A stretch of DNA of 64,000 nucleotides, taken from positions 7,750,001-7,814,000 of the forward strand of contig NC_088788.1 in the NCBI RefSeq assembly GCF_949628265.1. Reading direction: 5' to 3'. The position numbers were made by a program, and so were the translations under genes. Below, one piece after another: positions 47,713 to 58,259 of this stretch (position 1 is the first letter of the stretch; the number at the start of each line of letters is the position of its first letter). The notes beneath the pieces were generated by a model. The model had not been told where the DNA came from, searched no databases, and saw only the letters and a list, made by a program, of their open reading frames with translations. The DNA is from Cloeon dipterum (lineage: Eukaryota > Arthropoda > Insecta > Ephemeroptera > Baetidae).

Positions 47713-49099
47713 TCTGAGCCAGCCGCGCCGCGCCAGTACTCAGCCGGTCCTTTTCTCGAGCCGCCAGCCGCAGACCTTTTTTATCGGCTCAGCCGGCTGA
47801 GCCGCGCCAGCCAGCCAGCCACCCGTTATTTTAATTCTTATCATTTTTTCATTTCACGTGCCCCCAAGTTAAAAAATTTTGCGCCACGTTCTCTGTTTCT
47901 CGGAAATTTTTTCTCAAGTAGTTCATACTCAATAAGTCGATTGTCTTAAAAAAACGGTGTTTTTCGTGTTAGTTGCAAATTTATGTAGCTCGCAAGCAGG
48001 GTTCGCAAAACCAATTTTTTTCAAAAAAAAAAAAAAAAACTCCCACTGAAGTGCAAAAACTGTTTTAAGCGGCTTTTTATGCAATTTTGCGCATTTTTTT
48101 CAAAACATGAATTTTTATGGAAGAAAAAAATTACCATGATGGATAATCCAAAAATGGGAATTTTTACAAAATCAGTATAAAATCCACTTCTGGTTTTACC
48201 AATAGACTGAACATTTTAATTCTTCAATCATCATAACTTTCCAAAATTTCAGCTTTTTACGGCGCGAAATATGGCTTTTTCATATGGTTTAATTCGGAAA
48301 AAGGCGGTAAACCCCAAAACTGATGGTATTGCCAGCTGATTTTTTGTACATTGCGAAATTGACGAACCCTGTGACTTATGAAAACCGATTCCTCACCTAA
48401 TTCACTTCTTTTATCTGAAAACATCATTGCTCCTATTCTTAAAATAAACTTAAATTATGATCATTTGAAAGGGAAAACACAGATGTATTACAAAAATCTT
48501 CATACACCTTACTTTTCGCGTCTATTTTATAGCATAAAACGCAACTTATAGCGGGTTCACCAATTTTGCATTGTGCAAAATCGATCGAACCACTGTTTTT
48601 TGCATATAAAACCATCGGGAAAATCCACCAGTTTTAGGTGTTTCTGCATTTTTCCCGAAAAGGCCATATTACGTGCTGAAAGAGTCAGAAATTTCGGAAA
48701 ATTACGGTGACCACAAAGTGTTAAAATTTTCGGTCTTTTGGTGAAAACAGTGGCTTTTTTACTGCTTTTCTAAAAATCCCTTTTTTTCAGTTATAGCATC
48801 ATGATAATTTTTTTAATGAAAACTCATGAATGTGTTTTGGAAAAAATGCTCAAAATTGCAGAAAAACTGCATAAATACAGTATTTTTTGCAATGCAGTGT
48901 TTTCCCGGAAAAATACGGGACTTTGGGATCTCTGTAGTTACAGCGTGTTACAATTGAGTTTTGAGTTGCGACTTTTGAGATACGCAGCCTTTAAAAGCAC
49001 ATGAGCCGGCTGCAAGCCAGCCGCCAGCCGAGCCGACGAAATTTGCCAGCCATGCGCCGATGTCTGTATTGACGGCTCGGATCCGGAAAGCCAGCCGCC
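47713..49099. mobile_element. fold-back type element inside IAP-C'
   Basis: 1.39 kb, absent from the IAP-C locus. Both ends are GC-rich and built of imperfect GCCAGCC/GAGCCG repeats. Inner sequence is AT-rich and mirrored: the left arm (near 48.0-48.15 kb, GCGCATTTTTTTCAAAACAT) matches the reverse complement of the right arm (near 48.79-48.90 kb). No open frame of note. Large imperfect inverted arms with simple terminal subrepeats are typical of fold-back elements. Confidence 0.6.
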
Positions 49100-49779
49100 T
49101 TTAATACACCGGCTATTCTCCTTTCCATATAAATATTTACGGAAAAATTTCAATGCCCTCCGCAAACTCGCAGAACTTGGACTATACTACGTGAAAGAAA
49201 ACGAGCGGGTCGAGTATCTGCGTTGTAATTTCTGTAGCTTAACAATAAATCACGAGGAATTAAAAGAATATTTTGCTAGAGGCAATGACATTATATTTGA
49301 AGTTGCTGTCTTATGTTAATCAAATAATTAAAAAAATGGAATAAGTAAAGGCAGAGCCAGAGCTTTTATATTACAAGTTATTTACTTGCCTTGATACCAA
49401 TGCGGAATTTAGCGTTTAATGGCACTCAATGGAAGGAGCTAGGCAGTAGAAAGCTTGATATGAGTCAAGACATAATATAATTCAAGATACGTATAATAAT
49501 CTCCCTCCTATATAATGGACTTATTGTTGCAGCCGTGGCAGCGCAGAAAGACACGCCACAATGTAAGACTTTTATAAAAGTCTTATTTATTTGTAGAAAG
49601 TGGTGAAAAAGGTTGTTCACCTTGAAAAGATTCAGCCCACTAGCAAATGCATTACAATATATTGAGTTTTTTTTTAATTTTTCAATTTTTTAGATCTTTT
49701 TTCTGTAAAAAGAAAAATCTCTACGTCCATTTTAACGATGTAGAGATGTACAAATATATTTATTTATATTTTCATACAA

Positions 49780-50267
49780 TGTAGGAGCCACCTTTTCCCC
49801 TACTACCACCTTATGTATAAGGCGATCCCTCTGTGCGCTAGCGAGCGGGGAGGAGGTTATTTGTAAACTAGGCCGTCGCAAGCGGCGGTCGTCGTATCTG
49901 ATAATAAAGAATCTCAAGTGTTCAAATTATAAGGGAGTCGTATAATTGTTTGAGACCGTCCTGAATAATAGTAAGTTTGGCTTAAAGCAATTCATTTATT
50001 ACGTAATCCTCCGCATTTGAGCACTGTCCGTCTGACAGTGACGGAGTTCGAGGACACCGCCTGTCGACCACGAGATCGACCATGGCGAGTGCCCGGCTCT
50101 GGGTGCCGATGACCGGCCGAAAGAGTCCGAATTCAGTTTAATCGCGGGAACTCCCACGAGAGAGTTCCCGCAGCCCAAAACAGAACAGGCTAGATCTGGG
50201 CGCCGGCTCTTCAAGCCGCGCCAGATAGTAACGCGTAGCGCAAATTCCCCTAGACACGCGCGTTACA
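49780..50267. mobile_element. solo LTR, probably Gypsy/Ty3-type
   Basis: 488 bases that start TG and end CA, flanked by the same four bases (ACAA at 49776-49779 and 50268-50271). The empty site is visible in duplication copy 1 (near 42.64 kb). No internal region is present, so it is a fossil left by LTR-LTR recombination. It inserted after duplication X, which makes it young relative to the array. Family is inferred from the short target duplication only. Confidence 0.75.
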
Positions 50268-50805
50268 ACAAAGTCACAAAGCATATTATAAGAAGGAAAG
50301 TCTCATTTTATGAAAGGCGTGCGAAAAATACTTGCAGGTTAAATTTTGCTATTGATTTAATATTTTAAGAGGAAAAATTACTTTCAGTTTAGGGCGCACA
50401 CGTGAAAATAATTAGTGTAGATTTATTTATTTATTTTTAACACCATAATGATAAGTGGAGGACTATTTTTCAAATATTAATATAATATATTATTAATACA
50501 CATTGAATTAGCTTACCTAGACTTTCTCGGGAACCCACACGCTGGCCGCTGTCCTAATTTAGAGCTGAAAAATGAGGGAGCTTACTAATTCGCTTTGACT
50601 TCTTGAATGGAACTGTTACGTTTACTTACAATTTTTTATTTTTTTATGATTTGTAAAAATTAGCATATCATTATTATATCAAGTAACAATTTATGTGTGG
50701 TTCATAATGAAATTCTTTGAAAAAAATCTGATATTAGTTTGATTGAGGGCTCAAATAGTTGATGTAGTGTTTGTGTTGTAAAAGATTTTTCATTACAAAT
50801 AACTT

Positions 50806-51236
50806 AAAAAGAGGAATGATAGTGCAAAAGCCTGGAAAATGCTTGTTGCCAATGCATAAACTCGTCCCTTAGGATTCAGTTAAAGCATAAATTGACCTAA
50901 GAAGCACTGTAATTTTTTGAGAAAATTGGCTGGAAAGTTAGCGTGGCTGTCTCCTTACTTGAAATCCGATTTAATTTGAAAACCAAGAGTTTCCCCAATA
51001 AGTGGCATACACCGTTGGACAGATCTCGTCGAGAGGAATCGGAATATGACAAGAAAATATGTTCAAGCACTCAAAATTTTGGAGAAAATTGGCAAAATTT
51101 GAATTTTTATTGTAGGAAGGTCCTTTTTTTATTATTGCAAATTGTTGAACAAATTGTTAATCGATCAATTGTTTATGGCATCCAACAATTTAAATAATTT
51201 TCAATTGTTGCCCAGTATCATTCCACTTTTTAAGTA
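50806..51236 (+). mobile_element. TTAA-flanked repeat, copy 2
   Basis: Ends are inverted repeats (CTTAAAAAGAGGAATGATAG on the left; the right end's reverse complement is CTTAAAAAGTGGAATGATAC), each containing TTAA. It is absent from duplication copy 1, where the site reads AACTTAATTATTGTTAAGTA. Matches 9590-10040 in inverse orientation. TTAA target sites suggest a piggyBac-type MITE, but the ends do not match the usual piggyBac termini. Confidence 0.7.
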
Positions 51237-52984
51237 ACACTTGACAGCCTCGCACATGCCGTGTTCGTAGACTTTCACAATCATTGAAAAGTCTAACACG
51301 CAACCCACCCAATGTAGTAAGAAAAGTCTTAATAATTTAGCGACCATCGAGACCAAAAGAGCTACCCGCGAGCTGATTTCTGCCAAAGTAAGTGCAAAAG
51401 AAATTGAAAATTTATTATACGTACTGGTAAAGTTGGGTTAGAAAGATAGACTAATATGTTTTAAACAAAACAGACTTAAATGAAAATAATATTTAAAAAA
51501 ATATTAATTATTGTGATTAAATACACCATTTAGACTATTTGAGCTCAGTATTTTTTGCATTTTCAAATAAAATTTAGCATTTAATGGGGCCATAATAGCG
51601 TTATGAATTATTAGCTAATTAATCGTTATATATTGTTGTTTGATTAAATGTTTGAACAAATCCAAAAACGGCAAAATAAACAAAAATCTGATATATTTTA
51701 TCATTATATCAGTAAAATTTGAGTAATAATTCAATTCCTGACTATTTTCGAGACGAGTATGGTCCTAGCAGTTTGAAATAAATCGCCATATTCATATTCC
51801 CACTGTTATGTATGTTGTTGAAAGAAAATATTGTATATAACATCTCACCGTATACTGAATTACAAAAATTACCAGTAGCTACAAAAGTATGTATAATCGC
51901 AAGAAGTCTCACAATAAACCAGGTGCGCCCGCCGGCTAATTTTGGGGGCACGCGTCGTCAAGCCACCGCGCAGCTGCCGTAACTTTTATCAATCTGCGCC
52001 AGTCCCACAATAAGTCGCGCTAATCGCCGTTCATAGACAAAATAGTCTCACAAGCAGTGCTCAAGAAAAAAATGGTCCCCGGCACTTCAGGTCGTTAAGC
52101 ACCTTCAAACTTCACTTTTAAATTCTACTGTGCAAGACAAAGCCGAGTTAAAATTCGATCTAAACCGTTTTGTGCAAGCACCTCAAAAATAGGCGGCCAT
52201 GGGGCTTCTAATAATCAATATATGATTACCATTTTACCTTTTAAAAAAGCTAGGATTTTTCTACAAAACTCAGTCACAATGCTAGTCGCTTAAATATTTG
52301 TGTTTTAATTATTTAATTCTGCCTTCACTCTCTCACGATTTGTTGTCTTTTTATCTTTGTTTTTACTTTGCTACTACCCATGCACCCCGCATATAATTTC
52401 CTGTTTATATTCGCTTCTGGTGCACATCACCAGCGGCTGGGTTCCAACACACATGCACTGAACTGGCCTAAATACGCTGTTAAAAATTTGTCTTCAGTCT
52501 CGATCGTGCATGCTACAGAGACTATTTATACCCGAGAATGAACGAGGCCATAGAGGTAGCATAATACACCGCACCATTTTTCACATTTTCTTGCTATCCG
52601 CTTCTGCCGGGGAGATTTTTCTTTTCAATCGTGCAATTTCGTGCAATTAAGTCGTAAGGATTTGTTAGAGATAAATCATTATATATATTTTTAATTTTTA
52701 TAATTTTTTATAAAAAAACAAAAACCAAAAAGAACGAATAATAAGATTGCAAGATAAAGAAAAATGTATTTTAAAAGAGAAAAATATTTGGATTGCTTGA
52801 AATTATTCTTTTTGCTGCTACTTACTAAGAAATTGATGATTTTTGTTCGCTTAATTGGCTCTCAGATTCGGATTGGTTAATTCTCTATTATCTCTTTTGA
52901 GATGGGCAACCCCCTAGATAGCAAACAACTCGCGCCAATTCTACGTCCTAATAACATGCGGTCGCACGGACCTCATTGAAGGAT

Positions 52985-53455
52985 GTCGTTATATTATACT
53001 GTACCCACTCCGGGGTCTTTCATTGAAACGCTAGACTTTCGTCCCGTGAAATTAATTCGCGCTTTCTGGAAAGGTGCAAACCATCAATTAGTGGTTCGGA
53101 CTGCTGAATACAACCCTCCCGGATCCGAATGGACTCGTCATTAGTATAAAAAAGAAACAGACTTTTTTGCTCTTTTTATCCCTGTCCTCTCGGACCGGGA
53201 AGGGCGCGCACTGCACTAGCACGAATGCTGAAACCCGGGTCCCAATAACGCCGCGAACGGATAACATGGGCGCACCAGGCCGCACAGACACCCAGCCCAC
53301 TCACGGGGCCACTTGCCTCCGCACCGAGGACTGCATTGAAAAGCCAAACCACGCATGCTGGAAAGGTTCAAAGCAGCAAGTAGCGAGTCGGCCTAGAGTT
53401 ATGCTACCGGCAGCCAGGCGGTAACCCATCCAGCTTGCTACACACCCTAGACTTT
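52985..53455 (-). mobile_element. two adjacent 5S-derived SINE copies
   Basis: On the minus strand, 53455-53166 is a good copy. It begins with the 3' part of a 5S rRNA sequence (GGATGGGTTACCGCCTGG), continues through CTCGGTGCGGAGGCAAGTGG and GGCCTGGTGCGCCCATGTTA, and ends GACAGGGATAAAAAGAGC. A second, much more diverged partial copy lies at about 53112-52985. Confidence 0.7.
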
Positions 53456-53717
53456 TGTGATTTTTTAAAATAAACCTTTATTTGTTGAAAAAAATGTAGA
53501 CAAGATACACTACTAGATGATATAGCTTCATGTTGCATGATACGCACTGATTTTTTGTTATTGGAAGGCAACAAATGATTTTAGTGTGAAAATTTCTACG
53601 CCCTTTTGTGAACTGCTAAAAAAAAACTCAAAATTATTGAATTACTGAAATTGATTAATGGAATTATTGTTTCTTACTTAAGCAAATATATAATTTTTTT
53701 CAGGCTTATGGAAGAGA

Positions 53718-55019
53718 ATGGAAGGTTTCAAGTCTCCATCTGCTATTGCATCCTCCAGAAGAGTATACGAAGAAAATCCTCACGGACCGAACTTAAATTT
53801 ATATTTGGCAATGCATCGATTAATTTCCTTTCCAATTGAATTTCTGGTGGAATTCTTATCACCTCTCCACTTTATGGCTGAGCTCGGTTTTTACTACTCA
53901 AAAGAGAACAAGCAGGAATATATACGTTGCAAGTTTTGTGCTATCGTGATAAGTCGCGAAGAATTAATGGAATATTTGGCTCGCGGTATTGAAATTGCTA
54001 AAGATGTGATTTTACAACGTAAAAATCGATCAAATTGTATAATCAACGCCATCGACTCAAAAAATATACCAATGGGAAAATATATTGAAAACACGCTGAA
54101 CTTCAGATTCGAGGCTCATCGTCTCTATTCTCTGCTGAAAAAGACTAACTGGCAGTACGTTGGTCCATTCAGTTTGGCAAAAAGTGGATTTTACTACACT
54201 GGAGACCAAGACAACGTCAGATGTGTATTCTGCAATTTGGAAGTCCGTGGCTGGGAAGAAGGAGACACGGCTGATAGAGAACACCGGCGTTGGAACCCGA
54301 ATTGCCCATTTTTGTGCAACAGGCAAAGCGTTCAAAACATCGAGATCGGAAGCGAGCAGACTGAAGTGCAGCACGATGCTATTGGAAATACACCCATAGG
54401 GACTAACCCTTTCACCCCGCCGGAGGGGCTAAGAAAATATGGCCAATATGTTCAGGTTTTGGTAAGCACGACCTGTTTCCTTTTAACGGCTCTAGACTTG
54501 AACATCCAAGATTGGTGCAAGCCATCGAACACTCGGTTTGTTACACTCAAGAGCCGGCTGGATTCTTTCAGTGGTTTTTGGCCGAAAAACCTGCGCCAAA
54601 ATCCGCATGACTTGGCCTGCGCTGGCTTCTTTTACACCGGAAGAGGAGACCGTGTAATCTGCTTCCACTGTAATTTGGGCTTGAAAGATTGGGATCCAAA
54701 TGACGATCCTTTTATCCAACATTGCAAGTGGAATTCAAATTGTCAATACCTATTGATGCGCAAAGGTCACACCTTTATCAAGAATGTGTTGCACGGCAGC
54801 AGCCCAAATATTGACATTTCAGACCCACCTATATCCCGGGGCAGAGGTGACAGCGATTTGCGTTGCCTTAAGTGCAGATTGTGTAACGTGTCCAAGGTTA
54901 ATTTGCCTTGTGGTCACGTAACTTTCTGCAACACCTGCTCTAATTCTTCTTGCATTATTTGTGATGGAGAAATAATTGCAGAAATAAAATTACCAGGATT
55001 TACCGACGAAGCCGAATAA
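53718..55019 (+). CDS. IAP-E: pseudo-BIR, BIR1, BIR2, RING
   Basis: The main exon begins at 53704 after TTTTTTTCAG. The ATG at 53718, 14 bases in as in IAP-C, opens 433 aa. An ATG at 53708 is in another frame and would be an upstream start. Pseudo-BIR about 18-120 (LAMHRLISFP, MAELGFYYS, CKFC, SKNIPMG); BIR1 C169, C172, H189, C196; BIR2 C315, C318, H335, C342; RING starting C383, C386. BIR1 has DREH where the paralogues have DGEH. BIR2 keeps KDW, IQH and KW groove positions. The leader is probably supplied by duplication X copy 2. Confidence 0.9.
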   Translation: MEGFKSPSAIASSRRVYEENPHGPNLNLYLAMHRLISFPIEFLVEFLSPLHFMAELGFYYSKENKQEYIRCKFCAIVISREELMEYLARGIEIAKDVILQRKNRSNCIINAIDSKNIPMGKYIENTLNFRFEAHRLYSLLKKTNWQYVGPFSLAKSGFYYTGDQDNVRCVFCNLEVRGWEEGDTADREHRRWNPNCPFLCNRQSVQNIEIGSEQTEVQHDAIGNTPIGTNPFTPPEGLRKYGQYVQVLVSTTCFLLTALDLNIQDWCKPSNTRFVTLKSRLDSFSGFWPKNLRQNPHDLACAGFFYTGRGDRVICFHCNLGLKDWDPNDDPFIQHCKWNSNCQYLLMRKGHTFIKNVLHGSSPNIDISDPPISRGRGDSDLRCLKCRLCNVSKVNLPCGHVTFCNTCSNSSCIICDGEIIAEIKLPGFTDEAE

Positions 55020-56205
55020 ATTTTCTTATTGAATTTTGGACGAAAAGGAATATTGTACACATTAAACAGGATAGGGTTGAAAAGGAAATTGAATGAAACT
55101 GTTAACGCTCATGGGGATTAGAAGAAACTAGATATCTCAGTCAGTCGCGCTGCGCCGCACCAGCAGGTAAATTTTAGATCATTTGGTCAGCCGTGCGTCG
55201 GCTGTTCGTCAAAAAATCAAAAAAATTAAAAGTGCCGGAAAAAATTGACTTTTCGTTAAAAACAAGTGATGAATTTTGTGAGACAGAAAGAACGTTAAAT
55301 GGTAATTGGAGGGGACTTAATTTTGTGGATAGGCATATTTACTCGATTTGCATGTCATGGATATCACTATGTATTTGTTCTGTGTTAATCAGATGTATCA
55401 TTATGACCCCCAAGATACATATTTGTAAATGTAGATACAAAATCTAACTGTATAAAAAGTGTCCAGGGTGTAGTGGGTTGGACACACCGGTTCTCGTTAG
55501 ATCACCGAAGTTAAGCACCATTCGTTGCAACCAGAAACTGAATGGGTGACCATGGCTGCATAACTCTAGGCAAACTTGCTACTTGCTGGTTTGCACCTTT
55601 CCAGCATGCGTGATTTGGCTTCACGTGACGAATGTCTAGCGTTTCAAAAAAATCCTAGTTGCGGAGGCAAGTGGCCCTTGAGTGGGCTGGGTCCCTGAAA
55701 TGTGCGGCCTGGTGCGCCCATGTTATCCGTTCGCGGTCTTATTGGCACCAGGGTTTAAGCATTCGTGCTAGTGCAGTACGCGCCCTTCCCGCTCCGAGAG
55801 GACAGGGATAAAAAGAGCAAAAAAAAATAGTTCAAGAGAAGCAGCAAATAGTAGTAAAAACTGATATAACCTTAGAGTGTTGTTACTGTAATTGTGTTAA
55901 TAAATTCGTTCATTCGGATGGTTCAACTTCACATTTAAATTTTGTCAGCCGCCTGGGTCAAAAATTGGCTCAAGCTGGTTGAGTTAAGACAACAACTACT
56001 GCTGGCTAAAATTTCGCTCTTGAGACCTCGGAATGAGTTTTATAATGTTTTTTTTTGCGAATTCATGTAATTTTTAATCGTTTGCCCAATTTTAGAGTTT
56101 GTTTATTTTTAATCTAGTGTATCTCTTGTGAATAACTTATGAATCTCAAAACACATCAAAAATTTGCCAAAATTGATTTTTAGAAAGGTACAAAATATTA
56201 ATCTA
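55020..56205. other. intergenic, IAP-E 3' flank with SINE
   Basis: AT-rich spacer whose main content is the full-length SINE at 55455-55830. A GC-rich patch with GTCAGTCGCGCTGCGCCGC at about 55.14 kb recalls the GC-rich ends of the fold-back element, but too weakly to call. Confidence 0.45.
55455..55830 (+). mobile_element. 5S rRNA-derived SINE (SINE3-like), best copy
   Basis: The first 110 bases are recognisably 5S rRNA: CACCGGTTCTCGTTAGATCA, then GATCACCGAAGTTAAGCA and GAATGGGTGACC, which hold the internal promoter elements of 5S genes. An unrelated tail follows (CTTGCTGGTTTGCACCTTTC, GGCCTGGTGCGCCCATGTTA) and ends GACAGGGATAAAAAGAGC plus an A run. The minus-strand copy at 53.2-53.45 kb has the same 5S-to-tail junction, so this is a family and not a chance fusion. 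The middle of the 5S part is degraded, so it is not a working 5S gene. Confidence 0.8.
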
Positions 56206-56209
56206 TTAG

Positions 56210-56453
56210 CCTGAACTGCCCCAACACACGCCTGCAGACCCAAGGAGCGGCCACCGGCCGCTACCCAAGAACCACGCTTGCACATGGCCGCCCGCCTTTT
56301 TCAGCCCGTGTACTGCAGTTTGGTGACTGGCGACCCAGGATGCGAAAATTATCCCTAGCATCACTGAGACACGAGTTTGAACCTGAAGAAGACTACGAAG
56401 AAAAGGAGGCCGAGAGACGAACCAGGCGCGTTGCATGGGGCACTTCAGGCCGA
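56210..56453 (+). other. isolated GC-rich exon candidate
   Basis: About 81 open codons between a possible acceptor (AATCTATTAG at about 56209) and a possible donor (GTA/GTGAGTG at about 56454). It reads protein-like (LQFGDWRPRMRKLSLASL, EFEPEEDYEEKEAERRTR). GC content is far above its surroundings. I do not recognise the protein and see no partner exons nearby. It may be a real exon of a gene whose other parts are elsewhere, or a transposed exon fragment. Confidence 0.35.
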
Positions 56454-56734
56454 GTAGTGAGTGTCATGTCACAACATTATCTACTCAATTCTATTTGAAG
56501 GTATTTGGATTTGGAATTGCTATCAACAACGTATTAAATGTGTATTAGTAATAGAAATCAGTGTTGTATGTCATACAAAATATTATAATAAATAATTTTT
56601 AGAAGTCACATATTAATGTGACATCTAAAAATTAGACTTAAAAAATGTGTCGTGATTTAACACAGAGTCAAAATACAATTTTGAAACTTATTTGCTCTCT
56701 AATGTTCCATTTAAAATTAAAATCGGATGTCGCC

Positions 56735-56870
56735 CTTCAGTGGGCTGAGTCCCTGTGCGGCCTGGTGCGCCCATGTTATCCGTACGCGGTGTTATTGGGT
56801 CCCGGATTTCAGCATTCGTGCTCGTGCAGAGCGCGCCCTTCCCGGTCCTTGGACACGGATAAAAGAGTAT
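56735..56870 (+). mobile_element. 5S-derived SINE, tail fragment
   Basis: Matches the SINE body from TGGGCTGAGTCCCTG through GGCCTGGTGCGCCCATGTTA to GGACACGGATAAAAGAG. The 5S head is absent. Confidence 0.7.
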
Positions 56871-58259
56871 ATCGGTATAGCGACCAAAGTTAAAGATTTT
56901 TTCACTTTTTTCCACTAACAATAACTTTTTACAGTTTTTTTACTCCCATAAAAATGTCCAAGGTAAAATAGCATGTGTGTTTTAAATCACATGTGTGTCT
57001 CATTCAAAACTAGTCATGATATAATCGCATATAAGGGTGTAACCGGATCTTTAACACATCCTACCGTTATTTCTCTCTCTTCTGCAATAATGCTGACGCA
57101 TATAGCTGTGCGTGGGCGTATTGCAAAAATACACGCAACATGATTCATAGCAGAAAATCCGGTGACGATCTAAATATAGTCATTTAATTGATTATTTCCT
57201 AAAGAGCGTTGCTAAATGATGACCAAACGACATAGCCGGAACTCTACAAGCTATATATATATGTACATTTCTTTTTTTCGAATTTTGGGACCTGCTCTCG
57301 AGAAAAATCATTATTAACAGAATAAACAGAATTTTGTAATTTAATTTAAATGCTTTTTAACAATTTTTTATTAATATACTGTCAAAACAATAAAAAATCA
57401 CTGATTTTCGCTCAGCAGAAAACTACGCACGTCTATATATAGAAACACCCATAAGGATTCACGTGTGCGCTGAAGGTCGAAAAAAAGTCTCACCAGCTTT
57501 GTCAGATTAATTTTACATTCGAGTTTATCGCCTTGAATGACCTTGGCGCAAGATTTAATTAGTCCACGTGCCCATAACGCTATGTGTGGGAATTTGCAAG
57601 GTACACTTATCTTGGGAGACTCCTGAGAGAAGCTGGACTTTTTAGCTACACGCAATAGCAGTTTGGACACTGTAGTTTCCACCATTTACTCACCAGGTGG
57701 CATGAAAATGCTATCATTGAGGTCGCACTACAGCACGGTTTGTTCGGTTTGTTCCCTTGCAGCACAAAAGCCGGCAGGTCGAGTCTCTCTTTAAAAAAAG
57801 ATGGTTTTGACAACAAGGATTGCCCGGCTCTTGCAATAATATACCACTTTAAGACACAATTTAAGACAAAAACTGCATGTAAGTTAAAAAAATTAATATA
57901 ATTAAAAAAGTCATATCGCTATGTTTTATTATACTGATTTGTTTAACTCTGAGCATCAATAATTCAAGACAATATTAAATCTATTTATTTTTTGATTGTT
58001 TTAAAGTTGTTTTTTCTGCATTGATCTCCTTGAAAAAAAGATAGCTTAACTTTCCTAGTTTTAAACAATATCGTTTAAACAGTTAATAGTAAAAGAAAAC
58101 CAATATATTTTCGAGCAATTTTTAATGAAAAATTTAAGCACATATTTCGTTTAGAATAATCTGATTATTCTCAGGTTAAAAATTACAACAAGGCAATAAA
58201 GAGAAAATATACGAGATTTTCTCACTATAATGTAAATTGTAAATAAGATGAGTCTGGAC
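56871..58259. other. intergenic, to IAP-F 3' end
   Basis: AT-rich. A minus-strand open frame with an ATG at 57685 and about 64 codons ends at a good donor (AAGCTG/GTGAGAC at about 57.49 kb) and could be a first coding exon (MVETTVSKLLLRVAKKSSF); no partner exon is identified. Confidence 0.4.

Larger units (their letters stand above)
46591..49289 (+). pseudogene. IAP-C': truncated copy of IAP-C, interrupted by a hairpin MITE and a fold-back element
   Basis: Follows the IAP-C locus: motif pair GAAAAGTCTAAC / GGACTTTTTAC at 46595, leader exon ending near 46.77 kb with GTAAGTG, intron, then the main-exon start at about 47652 (GGTTCAAGCAGAGAATGAAA, compare 34649). The intron holds hairpin MITE copy 2. 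About 60 bases into the main exon the sequence is interrupted by a 1.39-kb fold-back element that also replaced some 45 bases of coding sequence. Coding sequence resumes at 49100 and matches IAP-C 34755-34945 with only about three differences, then ends where segmental duplication X copy 2 begins at 49290. BIR1, BIR2 and RING are missing, so it cannot make an IAP. Confidence 0.85.
49290..52569 (+). repeat. upstream segmental duplication X, copy 2 (probable IAP-E promoter)
   Basis: Near-identical to 42157-44530. It differs by a 0.49-kb solo LTR (49780-50267) and a 0.43-kb TTAA-flanked repeat (50806-51236). The paired motifs lie at 51286 and 51321, and a probable first exon ends at 51387 with a GTAAGTGC donor; the next good acceptor is that of IAP-E at 53703. 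Its left edge fuses directly onto the broken IAP-C' coding sequence. Confidence 0.8.

Noticed and set aside
51201-51386. Minus-strand frame covering the candidate first exon of IAP-E
   Set aside because: It is a shadow of the plus-strand leader; no supporting motif.
55455-55565. Functional 5S rRNA gene
   Set aside because: The central part is degraded, and the sequence continues directly into a repeated tail shared with other SINE copies.
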